From: Desulfobacteraceae bacterium
Lineage (GTDB): Bacteria; Desulfobacterota; Desulfobacteria; Desulfobacterales; ETH-SRB1
Assembly: GCA_013202725.1 (NCBI GenBank)
Contig: JABMRH010000161.1
Coordinates: forward strand, 1 to 10,036
DNA length: 10,036 nt
Direction of reading: 5' to 3'
Shown in pieces: positions 1 through 7,766 of the stretch; position 1 is the stretch's first letter; each line of letters opens with the position of its first letter. Position numbers and translations under genes: made by a program. The notes beneath the pieces are model-generated. The model searched no databases and was not told where the DNA came from. It saw only the letters and a list, made by a program, of their open reading frames with translations.

Positions 1-175
1 CCAATCTTTTTATCGTGCTTTGCACAAGAGAATCATTACCGATAAACTTTACAAGCTGCTTGGGATATAATTCTCTTGACACCGGCCATAAGCGTGTGCC
101 TGTTCCGCCAGCCAACAAGATGGCATATACATTTATATTGTTGGCGATTTTATCGCCGATTTTATGATTAGACAT
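1..175 (-). CDS. manC: Mannose-1-phosphate guanylyltransferase (GDP-mannose pyrophosphorylase), N-terminal fragment
   Basis: The first 58 codons of a gene that leaves the window on the left. The family transfers GMP from GTP to mannose 1-phosphate, giving GDP-mannose for cytoplasmic synthesis of surface polysaccharides. Visible from residue 17 is the nucleotidyltransferase signature VYAILLAGGTGTRLWPVSRE, followed by LYPKQLVKF and SLVQSTIKRL. The G-G-x-G-T-R-L-W-P loop binds the nucleotide, and the Y-P-K-Q continuation is typical of ManC/AlgA rather than of glucose-1-phosphate enzymes. The ATG at 175-173 lies inside the end of dnaE: dnaE stops at 168, giving an 8-bp overlap that suggests translational coupling. 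The first 15 or so residues before VYAILL are longer than in many relatives, but no other start fits better. Whether a C-terminal phosphomannose isomerase domain is present cannot be seen. Confidence 0.88.
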   Translation of the reverse strand, partial: MSNHKIGDKIANNINVYAILLAGGTGTRLWPVSRELYPKQLVKFIGNDSLVQSTIKRL

Positions 176-3100
176 TTTTAAATCTCTTTTTTTTGCTATT
201 GTTCCTAAAATTATTAAGCTGTTGAGAAGCAGTAACTTCTTTGCAAACGGTTTCCACTGCATTATAGCCAAGAAATCTGTTAACTTCGCGTGTTAATGCC
301 GAACCGGCCTTAAATTTCATAGTATCAGGCAAAGCAATTATTGTCTCTGTTTTATCAGGATCACGCAGGTGGATATAAGCCAGGCATAAGCCGGGATGTT
401 TGTTGACAATATCATAAAGTTTGACAAGTCTCTCTTTTTGGGTCTTCGTTATATCCAGATTAAAATGGATACTTGTAGTCCAGGTTTCCTCAGCCTTATC
501 TATATGAACGAGGGAATCGACCAGTATTTTTACCGATTTCTCATCCTTTTGGACCCGTCCCTGCAAAACAATTGGATTATCATCTATTAGAAAATCGTGT
601 ATTTTTTTATAAACCGCAGCAAAAATTGTAACTTCAATAGAACCAAGCAGGTCCTCTATTGTTACAAAAGCCATTAAATCCCCTTTTTTTGTCTTAATGG
701 TCTTTGTGTTTCTTATAATGCCTCCGATCCTGACTGTTTCACCGTCATTTTTTTCTTTTATTGAAATAGAGTTTGCATTGGTGAACTTATCAAGCAGAGC
801 CTCATGCCTGGTTAAAGGATGCCCTGTTATATAAAAACCGAGCGACTCTTTCTCAAAGGCTAAAAGCTGTTTCTCATCCCATTCGTCAATTGCCGGCATA
901 GTGGGACGCAACTCGCTTCCACCGACATCAAACAGGCTTATCTGCGGACCTGATCTTTCCTTTTGCACCCTTTGACCATAATCAAGAACATCTTCCAGGG
1001 ATTCCATCATCCGGCTGCGATTGGCGCCGGTGGAATCAAATGCCCCGCATTTTACAAGGCTTTCGACAACTCTCTTATTAACCTTTTGCGAAGCCACCCG
1101 TTCGCAAAAATCATACAGAGAAGAAAACCTTCCCTCTTTTCTGGCGTCAATGATAGATTCAATCGCCCCTTCTCCTACATTTTTAACCGCTACAAGCCCG
1201 AATCTTATCTTTGAGCCGACTACAGTGAATTCCTTGCCGCTTTCATTTATGTCAGGAGGAAGAACATCTATTGCGTGACTTCGGCATTCGGCAATATATT
1301 TTACAACGCCGTCGATTGAATGAATTTCACTTGTAAGCAATGAAGCCATAAACTCTACAGGAAAGTGAGCTTTAAGAAAAGCTGTCCGGTATGCAATAAG
1401 AGCGTATGCAGCGCTGTGGGATTTGTTAAATCCGTATCCGCCGAATTTTTCTATAAGCTCAAATATTTTTTTTGCCTTGTCGGAAGCAATACCATTTTCC
1501 TTTGCTCCCTGCATAAAACGCAGGGTGTGCTTGGCCATAATTGCCGGTATTTTTTTTCCCATTGCTTTGCGCAGGTCATCCGCCTCTGCCATGGAATAGC
1601 TTGCCAGCACACCGGCAATCTTCATAACCTGTTCCTGATATACAATAACCCCGTAAGTTTCTTTTAAAATAGGTTCCAGCTCGGGTATAGTGTATTTAAC
1701 AGATTTTCTTCCGTGCTTTCTTTCAACAAAATCATCCACCATTCCGCTGTCAAGCGGGCCGGGACGATAAAGGGCGACAAGGGCTATGATGTCGTCAAAA
1801 CATTCGGGCTGCAGCCTTACAAGCAGATCTCTCATGCCTGAACTTTCGAGCTGAAACACTCCGGTTGTGTCTCCTGACGCTAAAAGTCGATAAGTATCAG
1901 AATCTTTAAGATCAAGATTTACAAAATCCGGAGGAACGCTTCCCTGTGCGGCAATAAGAGAAAGGGTGTTGGCAATAACGGTAAGGTTGCGAAGTCCTAA
2001 AAGATCAAATTTTACCAGACCGATTTTCTCAACACATTTCATGTCAAATTGAGTTACTACTTCCCCTTTTTTGCCTCTGCATAACGGCAAATATTCCACA
2101 AGAGGTTTATCTGCTATCACGACACCTGCGGCATGTGTTGATGCATGTCTGGGCAGCCCTTCAAGAACACGACATATCTTTATGAGATCTGCTACTTCAG
2201 GATTTTTTTCCGCAAGGCGCTTAATCCTGGGTTCCTGTTTAAGCGCTCCATCAAGGCTTATATTCAAAACATCAGGCACCATCTTGGCGATTGAATCCAC
2301 CTCGCGCAGCGGTATGCCAAGAGCACGGCCGACATCGCGTATAACGGCTCTGGTTTTTAGTTTTCCAAATGTTATGATCTGGGCAACATAATCGCCGCCA
2401 CCGTATTTATCCACTATGTATTTAAAAATTTCTTCCCTGCCGTTTATGCAGAAATCAACATCGATATCCGGCATACTTTTTCTGGCAGGATTGAGGAATC
2501 GTTCAAAAATAAGACCATACTCTATCGGATCCAGCTCTGTAATTCCCAGGCTATAAGCAACAAGACTTCCCGCTGCAGACCCCCTTCCCGGGCCCACCGG
2601 AATATTATTCTCTTTGGCATAATGTATGAAATCGGCAACAATCAGGAAATAACTCGAAAATTCCATATCCTTTATGATGGAAATTTCATAGTCAAGGCGG
2701 TCACTATAAATTTTCTCATCAATATCCGGATTCTTTGTTTTTATACGCTGTAATATGTGTGCGTATCCCTGCCTGACCTTTTGCTCGAAAACTTCAGCCG
2801 CAGTCTGGCCAGAAGAAGAATCAGAAGAAGGACTAAATTTCGGAAAGTGATATGTGCTGCTTGATTTTGACAGAAAGTCAAATTCGACGTTGCACCTTTT
2901 TGCAACGCTTACAGCGTTGTTAAGGGCGCCCGGATAAAGGGAAAAAGATGAATGCATCTCTTCTTTTGATTTAAAATAGAGCTGGTCGGTTGCGAATCTG
3001 AAGTGATCCGGATCATGGATAGTCTTTCCGGTCTGTATGCACAAAAGCAGTTCATGCGCACGAACATCCTCTTTATTCAGGTAATGGCAGTCGTTAGTGG

Positions 3101-3719
3101 CTACGAGAGGGATTGAAAGCCTTTTGCTCATATCAAGAAGCGCCTCGTTAACCTTTTCCTGTATTGCAATCCCGTTGCTTTGGACTTCAAGAAAAAAGTT
3201 GTCCTCTCCAAAGATTTCAAGGTAGATGCGCGCGGCTTCATCAGCCTTATCAATAGCGTTTTCAATAATCAGCCTTGGAATTTCGCCATGCATACATGCT
3301 GAAAGACCGATAAGGCCCCTGCTGTATTCTCTTAGAATCTCTCTGTCGATACGAGGTTTATGGTAAAAGCCTTCAAGCTGTGCAATGGTGGCCAGTTTGC
3401 ATAAATTGCGGTACCCTTCAAGATTTTTAGCTAAAATGACAAGATGAGAAAGCCCTTTGTGGTCAAACGGGGTTTTATCATTAATGGTTTGCGGAGCCAT
3501 ATAACATTCACACCCTATTATCGGTTTTATTCCGGCCTTTATAGCCTTTTCATAAAACTCAATGGTTCCGAACATGGTGCCATGATCGGTAATAGCCACA
3601 GAATCCATGCCGAAATCGGATGCCCGTTTTAACAGAGCATCGATCCTTATGGCTCCGTCAAGAAGACTGTATTGCGTGTGAACATGCAGATGGATAAAAT
3701 CGGATGCAGGAGTTGTCAT
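168..3719 (-). CDS. dnaE: DNA polymerase III alpha subunit (replicative polymerase, DnaE1 type)
   Basis: The catalytic subunit of the chromosomal replicase, acting in the holoenzyme with the beta clamp. It is 1183 residues, the usual length for full DnaE (E. coli 1160). Domains in order: PHP (about 1-280, starting HLHVHT); palm and fingers with VGPGRGSAAGS (375-385); catalytic aspartates D418 and D420 in PDIDVDF and D572 in KFDLLGL; the GYGFNKSHSAAYAL block (761-774); a helix-hairpin-helix region (about 840-890); the clamp-binding motif QISLF (926-930); and an OB fold (about 995-1060). Unlike E. coli DnaE, the PHP metal ligands look complete (H12, H14, D45, H46, E71, H92, C142, D210, H212), so intrinsic proofreading is possible. 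A Ser-rich stretch (residues 296-303) looks like a linker insertion. The ATG at 3719 has no clear Shine-Dalgarno sequence. It lies 34 bp after guaB, so co-transcription is likely. No intein or frameshift is seen. Confidence 0.98.
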   Translation of the reverse strand: MTTPASDFIHLHVHTQYSLLDGAIRIDALLKRASDFGMDSVAITDHGTMFGTIEFYEKAIKAGIKPIIGCECYMAPQTINDKTPFDHKGLSHLVILAKNLEGYRNLCKLATIAQLEGFYHKPRIDREILREYSRGLIGLSACMHGEIPRLIIENAIDKADEAARIYLEIFGEDNFFLEVQSNGIAIQEKVNEALLDMSKRLSIPLVATNDCHYLNKEDVRAHELLLCIQTGKTIHDPDHFRFATDQLYFKSKEEMHSSFSLYPGALNNAVSVAKRCNVEFDFLSKSSSTYHFPKFSPSSDSSSGQTAAEVFEQKVRQGYAHILQRIKTKNPDIDEKIYSDRLDYEISIIKDMEFSSYFLIVADFIHYAKENNIPVGPGRGSAAGSLVAYSLGITELDPIEYGLIFERFLNPARKSMPDIDVDFCINGREEIFKYIVDKYGGGDYVAQIITFGKLKTRAVIRDVGRALGIPLREVDSIAKMVPDVLNISLDGALKQEPRIKRLAEKNPEVADLIKICRVLEGLPRHASTHAAGVVIADKPLVEYLPLCRGKKGEVVTQFDMKCVEKIGLVKFDLLGLRNLTVIANTLSLIAAQGSVPPDFVNLDLKDSDTYRLLASGDTTGVFQLESSGMRDLLVRLQPECFDDIIALVALYRPGPLDSGMVDDFVERKHGRKSVKYTIPELEPILKETYGVIVYQEQVMKIAGVLASYSMAEADDLRKAMGKKIPAIMAKHTLRFMQGAKENGIASDKAKKIFELIEKFGGYGFNKSHSAAYALIAYRTAFLKAHFPVEFMASLLTSEIHSIDGVVKYIAECRSHAIDVLPPDINESGKEFTVVGSKIRFGLVAVKNVGEGAIESIIDARKEGRFSSLYDFCERVASQKVNKRVVESLVKCGAFDSTGANRSRMMESLEDVLDYGQRVQKERSGPQISLFDVGGSELRPTMPAIDEWDEKQLLAFEKESLGFYITGHPLTRHEALLDKFTNANSISIKEKNDGETVRIGGIIRNTKTIKTKKGDLMAFVTIEDLLGSIEVTIFAAVYKKIHDFLIDDNPIVLQGRVQKDEKSVKILVDSLVHIDKAEETWTTSIHFNLDITKTQKERLVKLYDIVNKHPGLCLAYIHLRDPDKTETIIALPDTMKFKAGSALTREVNRFLGYNAVETVCKEVTASQQLNNFRNNSKKKRFKNV

Positions 3720-3732
3720 TTAGATAGATTTG

Positions 3733-3750
3733 CTTTTTACGAATTCATCA
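3733..3750 (+). repeat. Solo terminal-repeat end between guaB and dnaE
   Basis: CTTTTTACGAATTCATCA fills half of the 34-bp gap between guaB and dnaE. Fourteen bases (3737-3750) are identical to the left end of element 2 (9064-9077) in reverse complement, and eight bases match the right end of element 1 closely. No partner end is present, so it is either a remnant or an insertion target. Confidence 0.55.
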
Positions 3751-3753
3751 TAT

Positions 3754-5217
3754 TTACTCAAGCTGGTAATTCGGGGCCTCTTTAGTAATTATTACATCAT
3801 GAACATGACTTTCGCGCATACCTGCCGCGCTTATCTTTATAAAGCGAGCCTTTTTCCTGAGTTCTCCAAGGGTTCGGCACCCAGCATACCCCATACCCGC
3901 CTTTAATCCTCCAATAAGCTGGAAAATATTGGCTGGAAGAGAACCTTTATACGGAACGCGCCCGACAATGCCTTCTGGAACCAGCTTGTCGTCCTCGGCC
4001 AGTTCATCATGGTAATACCTGTCCTTGCTGCCCTTTTTCATTGCCTCAATTGAACCCATGCCCCTGTATACCTTGTAGCTGCGGCCCTGAAAAAGGATTA
4101 ATTCGCCGGGGCTTTCCTCTGTTCCGGCAAAAAGCCCGCCTATCATTACCGTATGGGCTCCGGCACCTATAGCCTTTGTAATATCGCCGGAAAATTTGAT
4201 GCCTCCATCAGCAATTAAAGGAACGCCGGTTTTGCTGGATATTGACCTGCAATTAATTATTGCGGTCAACTGGGGTGTGCCTACGCCGGCAATGATACGT
4301 GTGGTGCATATGGACCCTGGCCCGATTCCGATTTTTACTCCGTCAACACCTGCCTTAACAAGATCTTCAGCCCCTTTTGCCGTGCTGACATTGCCGGCAA
4401 TCAGTTCAATATTTTTGAAATTGCCTTTTAATGTTTTTACTGCATCAATAACATTTTTTGAATGTCCATGAGACGTATCTATTAATATAACATCTGCCCC
4501 TGCTTTGAGAAGGGCTTGCGCTCGTTCCTCCATATCCTGGCCGACTCCGACTGCCGCTCCGACCCTGAGCCTGCCCATACTGTCTTTGCAGGAGTTTGGA
4601 TATTTTTTTATTTTTTCAATGTCTTTTATTGTTATCATCCCCTTGAGCCGGCCATTTTTATCAACCACAAGAAGCTTTTCAATCCTGTGTTTATGAAGCA
4701 ACTTCTTGGATTCTTCCAGGGTAATTCCTTCTGGAACCGTTACAAGATTTTCCTTTGTCATAACTTCAGAGACTTTCTTTTGCAGGTCTGTTTCAAACCG
4801 CAGGTCTCTGTTGGTCACAATACCGACCAGTTTATCCCCTATTGTAACCGGAATCCCGGAAATGCGATACTGCTCCATCAGCTTCAATACTTCATGTACC
4901 AATTGGTCAGGATGGATTGTAATCGGATCAATAATCATACCGCTTTCAGATTTTTTAACCTTGTTAACCTCCAGAACCTGGCTTTTAATACTCATATTAC
5001 GATGTATAAAACCTATTCCCCCTTCACGGGCAATGCTGATGGCTGTATGCGCCTCTGTTACGGTATCCATAGCAGCGCTTACAATCGGGATGTTAAGCGC
5101 AATATTTTTTGTCAACATGGTTGCGGTATTAACATCTTTTGGCAACACATCGGAATAATTCGGAATTATCAAAACATCATCAAAAGAAAAAGCTTCCTCA
5201 GGTGGTATTTTTATCAT
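3754..5217 (-). CDS. guaB: Inosine-5'-monophosphate dehydrogenase
   Basis: Oxidises IMP to XMP with NAD+, the committed cytoplasmic step toward GMP. At 487 residues it has the standard bacterial length. Seen in order: the N-terminal [10 protein letters not shown]; a barrel start with SAAMDTVTE; an inserted CBS pair (about 95-205, including ISGIPVT and RIEKLLVVD); the barrel resuming with VGAAVGV and IDTSHGHS; the catalytic loop [11 protein letters not shown] with Cys304; the phosphate-binding IADGGI (D337) and the GMGSIEAM block; and the mobile flap [11 protein letters not shown] (416-425). All key residues are present. The ATG at 5217 follows a strong GGAGG six bases upstream, which fixes the start. 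It is first in a probable guaB-dnaE-manC transcript. The CBS pair is known to bind adenine and guanine nucleotides in this family, so allosteric control is likely. No purine-responsive leader was recognised upstream. Confidence 0.98.
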   Translation of the reverse strand: MIKIPPEEAFSFDDVLIIPNYSDVLPKDVNTATMLTKNIALNIPIVSAAMDTVTEAHTAISIAREGGIGFIHRNMSIKSQVLEVNKVKKSESGMIIDPITIHPDQLVHEVLKLMEQYRISGIPVTIGDKLVGIVTNRDLRFETDLQKKVSEVMTKENLVTVPEGITLEESKKLLHKHRIEKLLVVDKNGRLKGMITIKDIEKIKKYPNSCKDSMGRLRVGAAVGVGQDMEERAQALLKAGADVILIDTSHGHSKNVIDAVKTLKGNFKNIELIAGNVSTAKGAEDLVKAGVDGVKIGIGPGSICTTRIIAGVGTPQLTAIINCRSISSKTGVPLIADGGIKFSGDITKAIGAGAHTVMIGGLFAGTEESPGELILFQGRSYKVYRGMGSIEAMKKGSKDRYYHDELAEDDKLVPEGIVGRVPYKGSLPANIFQLIGGLKAGMGYAGCRTLGELRKKARFIKISAAGMRESHVHDVIITKEAPNYQLE

Positions 5218-5223
5218 AAACTT

Positions 5224-5228
5224 CCTCC
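5224..5228 (-). promoter_or_regulatory. Shine-Dalgarno site of guaB
   Basis: The minus strand reads GGAGG followed by AAGTTT and then ATG. The six-base spacing is near ideal and supports the guaB start at 5217. It is the only strong ribosome binding site in the left block; dnaE and the YciO-family gene have none. Confidence 0.85.
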
Positions 5229-5266
5229 GGAAAAAATCATTTTGAAACCTTTAAAGTAATGAAATT

Positions 5267-5295
5267 AAAATAGCAAATGGATCTACCTTTATCAA
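5267..5295 (-). promoter_or_regulatory. Possible sigma-70 promoter of guaB
   Basis: On the minus strand, TTGATA (5295-5290) and TATTTT (5272-5267) are separated by 17 bases, with the -10 box 49 bases before the guaB ATG. The match is five of six at -35 and four of six at -10 in AT-rich DNA. It is a pattern match only, and nearby alternatives exist, such as TTGTCA further upstream. Confidence 0.3.
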
Positions 5296-5346
5296 TCTTT
5301 TATTTGTTGCATTGACAACCTGATAGTATTTATAATTAACAAGTTT

Positions 5347-5357
5347 GTAAAAAGTCG
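5347..5357 (+). repeat. Extra partial copy of the element's terminal repeat
   Basis: GTAAAAAGTCG occurs here and again exactly 27 bases later, at 5374-5384, inside the left end of the 144-bp element. It has the same orientation as that left end but no partner on the right, so it looks like the remnant of an earlier or nested copy. Confidence 0.6.
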
Positions 5358-5370
5358 AATTAAAGACAGT

Positions 5371-5514
5371 CTCGTAAAAAGTCGTCACTCCGGTGAAAAC
5401 CGGAGTCCATAGTAATTGCAAGTAGCTGAATAATACTGGATAGCGCTAATGCTTCACTACGTGTCCGGCTTTCGCCGGAATGACAAAAAAATACATTTTT
5501 TGACTTTTTACGAG
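5371..5514. mobile_element. MITE-like element 1: terminal inverted repeats enclosing two REP-like hairpins
   Basis: A perfect 13-bp inverted repeat bounds the element: CTCGTAAAAAGTC at 5371-5383 and GACTTTTTACGAG at 5502-5514. Inside are two stem-loops: ACTCCGG/CCGGAGT (5387-5393 with 5400-5406, 6-base loop) and TCCGGC-TTTC-GCCGGA (5464-5479). Each has an outward-facing GTCA/TGAC flank, so the two arms are themselves inverted copies. At 144 bp with no coding capacity it resembles a non-autonomous transposon derivative or a paired-REP unit. No clear target-site duplication was seen. Element 2 at 9063-9199 has the same plan, which supports a dispersed family. Confidence 0.8.
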
Positions 5515-5529
5515 TTCATCAATTAAAAT
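5500..5529 (+). promoter_or_regulatory. Possible sigma-70 promoter of the YciO-family gene, partly formed by the repeat end
   Basis: TTGACT (5500-5505) and TAAAAT (5524-5529) are separated by 18 bases, each matching five of six consensus bases. The -35 box overlaps the right terminal repeat of the element, while the -10 lies outside it. Transcription would start near 5536, leaving a leader of about 10 bases, which agrees with the lack of a Shine-Dalgarno sequence before the ATG at 5546. Predicted by pattern only. Confidence 0.4.
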
Positions 5530-5545
5530 ATATTAACATATTGTA

Positions 5546-6157
5546 ATGCTTATTAAAATAAATCCAAAAAATCCACAAGAGCGTCTCATCACAAAGACCG
5601 TTGAAACACTCAAAAAAGGTGGAATAATCGCCTATCCAACAGATACCTTTTACGGAATAGGCTGTGATATTATGAACAAAAGGGCTATTGAGAAGATTTA
5701 CCAGTTAAAACAGCGGAATAAAAGCAAGCCGTTTAGTTTTATCTGTTCAGGGCTCAAAAATATCAGCCATTATGCCAAAATTTCAAATTATGCATATAAA
5801 ACCATGAAACGGCTTTTGCCCGGTCCATATACTTTCATCCTGACAGGTTCAAAACTTGTGCCCAAAATTATGTTAACCAGGCGAAAAACCGCGGGCATAC
5901 GTGTGCCTGACAATCAGATTTGTCTGGCGCTTGTGGAAGAGCTGGGAAATCCGATTATTACAACAAGCGCAACAATGCCGGACGGAAGCATTATTCATGA
6001 TCCATCCATTATCCACGATTATTTCCATTCAAGAATTGACATTGTAATTGATGGACAAGCCCCTGTCGCAGGGAAACCCTCAAGTGTAATCTCCCTTATA
6101 GACGATATGCCTGAGGTTATTCGCGAAGGTATAGGCGATGTGAGTATTTTTAGGTAA
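5546..6157 (+). CDS. YciO/Sua5/YrdC family protein (threonylcarbamoyl-AMP synthase fold, YciO-like)
   Basis: A 203-residue single-domain protein, close in length to E. coli YciO (about 206). Family features: INPKNPQERLI at the start; KGGIIAYPTDTFYGIGC (24-40), the nucleotide-binding edge; KQR at 55-57 followed by NKSKPF; LPGPYTFIL (91-99); GIRVP (117-121); PIITTSAT (136-143); and a C-terminal VIREGIGDV. The family makes threonylcarbamoyl-AMP from threonine, bicarbonate and ATP for tRNA t6A37. True TsaC/Sua5 enzymes carry K-x-R plus S-x-N. Here K55 and R57 are present but the second motif is S141-A-T143, so Asn is lost as in YciO, whose cellular role is less certain. I therefore withhold the tsaC name. 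The ATG has no Shine-Dalgarno sequence. The gene stands alone on the plus strand and converges with the TPR gene 22 bp downstream, with no clear terminator between them. Confidence 0.9.
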   Translation: MLIKINPKNPQERLITKTVETLKKGGIIAYPTDTFYGIGCDIMNKRAIEKIYQLKQRNKSKPFSFICSGLKNISHYAKISNYAYKTMKRLLPGPYTFILTGSKLVPKIMLTRRKTAGIRVPDNQICLALVEELGNPIITTSATMPDGSIIHDPSIIHDYFHSRIDIVIDGQAPVAGKPSSVISLIDDMPEVIREGIGDVSIFR

Positions 6158-6179
6158 CCTGGTCTTTTTGTTGCGTGTC

Positions 6180-7745
6180 TCAAATCCTCTTTTTCAGCCT
6201 TTCGAGGTTTTCACTTGCCAGGATCATATCCGGATCCAATGTTAGGGCCTTTTCGTACATGACTATTGCCTTGTCAAAGTCGCCTTTTTCGCGATAATTC
6301 GCTCCAAGGCTTGCATAATCCACGGCGGAACAGGGATCTATTTCAACAGCCATAAGAAGGTTTTTAATTGATTTATCATAGTTTTTAAGCTGGAAATAAG
6401 AAAATCCAAGCGCGTTGTATATCTCCTTTACGTGCCCGGCTGCTTTTCCGGCCTTTTCCAATACAACGACAGCCTTCTCATATTCCTCAAGGCTGTTATG
6501 GCATGAGCCTGCGTAAATCAATATCCTGACAAGATCATCCTGCTGCGGCTTCAGATGCAGGGCTTGTGAAAACTCACTCAGCGCCGCCTGATAATCTCCC
6601 ATTTCAAAATAACAACGCCCTTTATAGAAGTGGAAATAATACTGGCTTTGATATGTGAGTTTAGCCTTGTTAAATGCTTTAACAGCCTGATCAAAGCGTC
6701 CAATATTTGTGTAGCCAAGGCCGAGTCGGAAATTAATATGACCGGCTTCTTGAACCGAAGACAACTTTAATGATTGCTCATATTTTTCCACGGCCTGAAT
6801 ATCGTTTCCCGCGTCATGGCATAATGTCCCAAAATGACAAAGTAGCGCTCCGATCCGTTGTTTCCTGCCTTGCGATATGGGCAAATCCGCAAAAGACTCA
6901 GGAATTCGCGCCCTGCATCCAAGGCAGTCTCTTTTTGACCTGCCGTGTTCATAATAGAGTGTCATGAGCGCATCCACGCTGTTGCTTTTATAAATATCTG
7001 TTAGACTCTCGTTTTTGCGAAATGCGTCCATACAGGTATAAACCTTACCGTCTTGCGCCGAGATGATGAGCGAAGCCTGACACGGGCCGGGTATAAACCG
7101 GTCTTCGGATGTTAACATGGCCAATGAATCATCAAGGAGATCTCCGTTAAACATATTGCAAGCGATTTCAGCCGGATCTCTTGAGTCATCATCTCCATAG
7201 TAAACCTTTTCCGCTCTGGCCAGAAGATCTTTATCCTGCGCCAGAAAAAAGACACTCCTGTCGAGGTAAAGACAGGGTAACATAAAAGCGCCTTTAAGCG
7301 TATCCAGCAAGGTTATAAGTAAAGCGGGTTCAAGCCGGTTGTCGGGAACAATAACCGGAAGTAACATAAACCTTGGCACTTCCTGATATACATAGCCCTC
7401 CTGATCAAACTCTCTGGTTTCTCGTTTCAAATACTGGTAATAATACTGAAAATAATAATCGATTCCCTTGACGGTTGTCTGGGGGATTGCATGAACAAAA
7501 TGGAGATAAAGCCGGGCAAACAGGTTCTCCCTGAGAAACTTGATGACATCCTTCCGAATACGTTCCACCTGGGGCATGCTTTCAGGCAGATTCCCGGCCA
7601 CAAGGTAAAGATTAGATGTCATGTTCATGTATGAAAACAGGCCCGACAACGTCCTGGAAAGCTGCTCAAGATCTCCCTTGTCCTCTTTGCCTAATATCAC
7701 GTATATTTTATGTATAGCAGTCTTAATCATTTTTTTGTTACTCAA
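6180..7745 (-). CDS. TPR protein with a SPASM-like cysteine motif, partner of the adjacent radical SAM protein
   Basis: A 521-residue protein of unknown function. The N-terminal 200 residues resemble no family I can name and have no signal peptide or membrane segment. Next comes C222-x10-G233-x4-C238 and then C274-x2-C277, which matches the first part of the SPASM pattern (C-x9-15-G-x4-C ... C-x2-C) that binds auxiliary Fe-S clusters. The later SPASM cysteines are not evident, and there is no CX3CX2C. C303 and C309 lie just after. From about 297 to 510 are six TPR units, the clearest being YYFHFYKGRCYFEMGDYQAA and YASLGANYREKGDFDKAI, suggesting protein binding. The start is TTG at 7745, with AGGG eight bases upstream; an ATG at 7730 is the alternative. 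The gene begins 21 bp after the radical SAM gene, so co-expression is likely and it may help that enzyme bind substrate or carry a cluster. Confidence 0.85.
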   Translation of the reverse strand: MSNKKMIKTAIHKIYVILGKEDKGDLEQLSRTLSGLFSYMNMTSNLYLVAGNLPESMPQVERIRKDVIKFLRENLFARLYLHFVHAIPQTTVKGIDYYFQYYYQYLKRETREFDQEGYVYQEVPRFMLLPVIVPDNRLEPALLITLLDTLKGAFMLPCLYLDRSVFFLAQDKDLLARAEKVYYGDDDSRDPAEIACNMFNGDLLDDSLAMLTSEDRFIPGPCQASLIISAQDGKVYTCMDAFRKNESLTDIYKSNSVDALMTLYYEHGRSKRDCLGCRARIPESFADLPISQGRKQRIGALLCHFGTLCHDAGNDIQAVEKYEQSLKLSSVQEAGHINFRLGLGYTNIGRFDQAVKAFNKAKLTYQSQYYFHFYKGRCYFEMGDYQAALSEFSQALHLKPQQDDLVRILIYAGSCHNSLEEYEKAVVVLEKAGKAAGHVKEIYNALGFSYFQLKNYDKSIKNLLMAVEIDPCSAVDYASLGANYREKGDFDKAIVMYEKALTLDPDMILASENLERLKKRI

Positions 7746-7753
7746 GTTTTGCG

Positions 7754-7757
7754 CCCT
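7754..7757 (-). promoter_or_regulatory. Shine-Dalgarno site favouring the TTG start of the TPR gene
   Basis: The minus strand has AGGG, then eight bases, then TTG at 7745. The alternative ATG at 7730 has only GAG about ten bases upstream. The site therefore favours the TTG start, but not decisively. Confidence 0.5.
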
Positions 7758-7766
7758 AAATTTCTA

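Larger units (their letters stand above)
5218..5545. other. Divergent intergenic region between guaB and the YciO-family gene
   Basis: This 328-bp gap contains no convincing gene. The guaB-proximal part (5218-5340) is AT-rich and holds the guaB ribosome binding site and a possible promoter. The part from 5347 to 5522 is occupied by a terminal-inverted-repeat element with two internal hairpins and an extra partial end. The last 30 bases before 5546 hold the likely promoter of the YciO-family gene. Confidence 0.8.

Noticed and set aside
1365..1667. A plus-strand cysteine-containing open frame opposite dnaE
   Set aside because: It is antisense to the conserved GYGFNKSHSAAYAL region of DnaE, with no independent support.
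4516..5259. A 247-codon plus-strand open frame opposite guaB
   Set aside because: It is antisense to a fully conserved guaB, has no recognisable domain or ribosome binding site, and its composition follows the guaB codons.
5218..5340. A purine or PRPP-type riboswitch ahead of guaB
   Set aside because: The leader is short and AT-rich, with no conserved multi-stem architecture that I can recognise.
6158..6179. A rho-independent terminator in the convergent gap between the YciO-family and TPR genes
   Set aside because: Only a tiny AGGTAACCT palindrome and a T-run are present. The stem is too short and has almost no loop.
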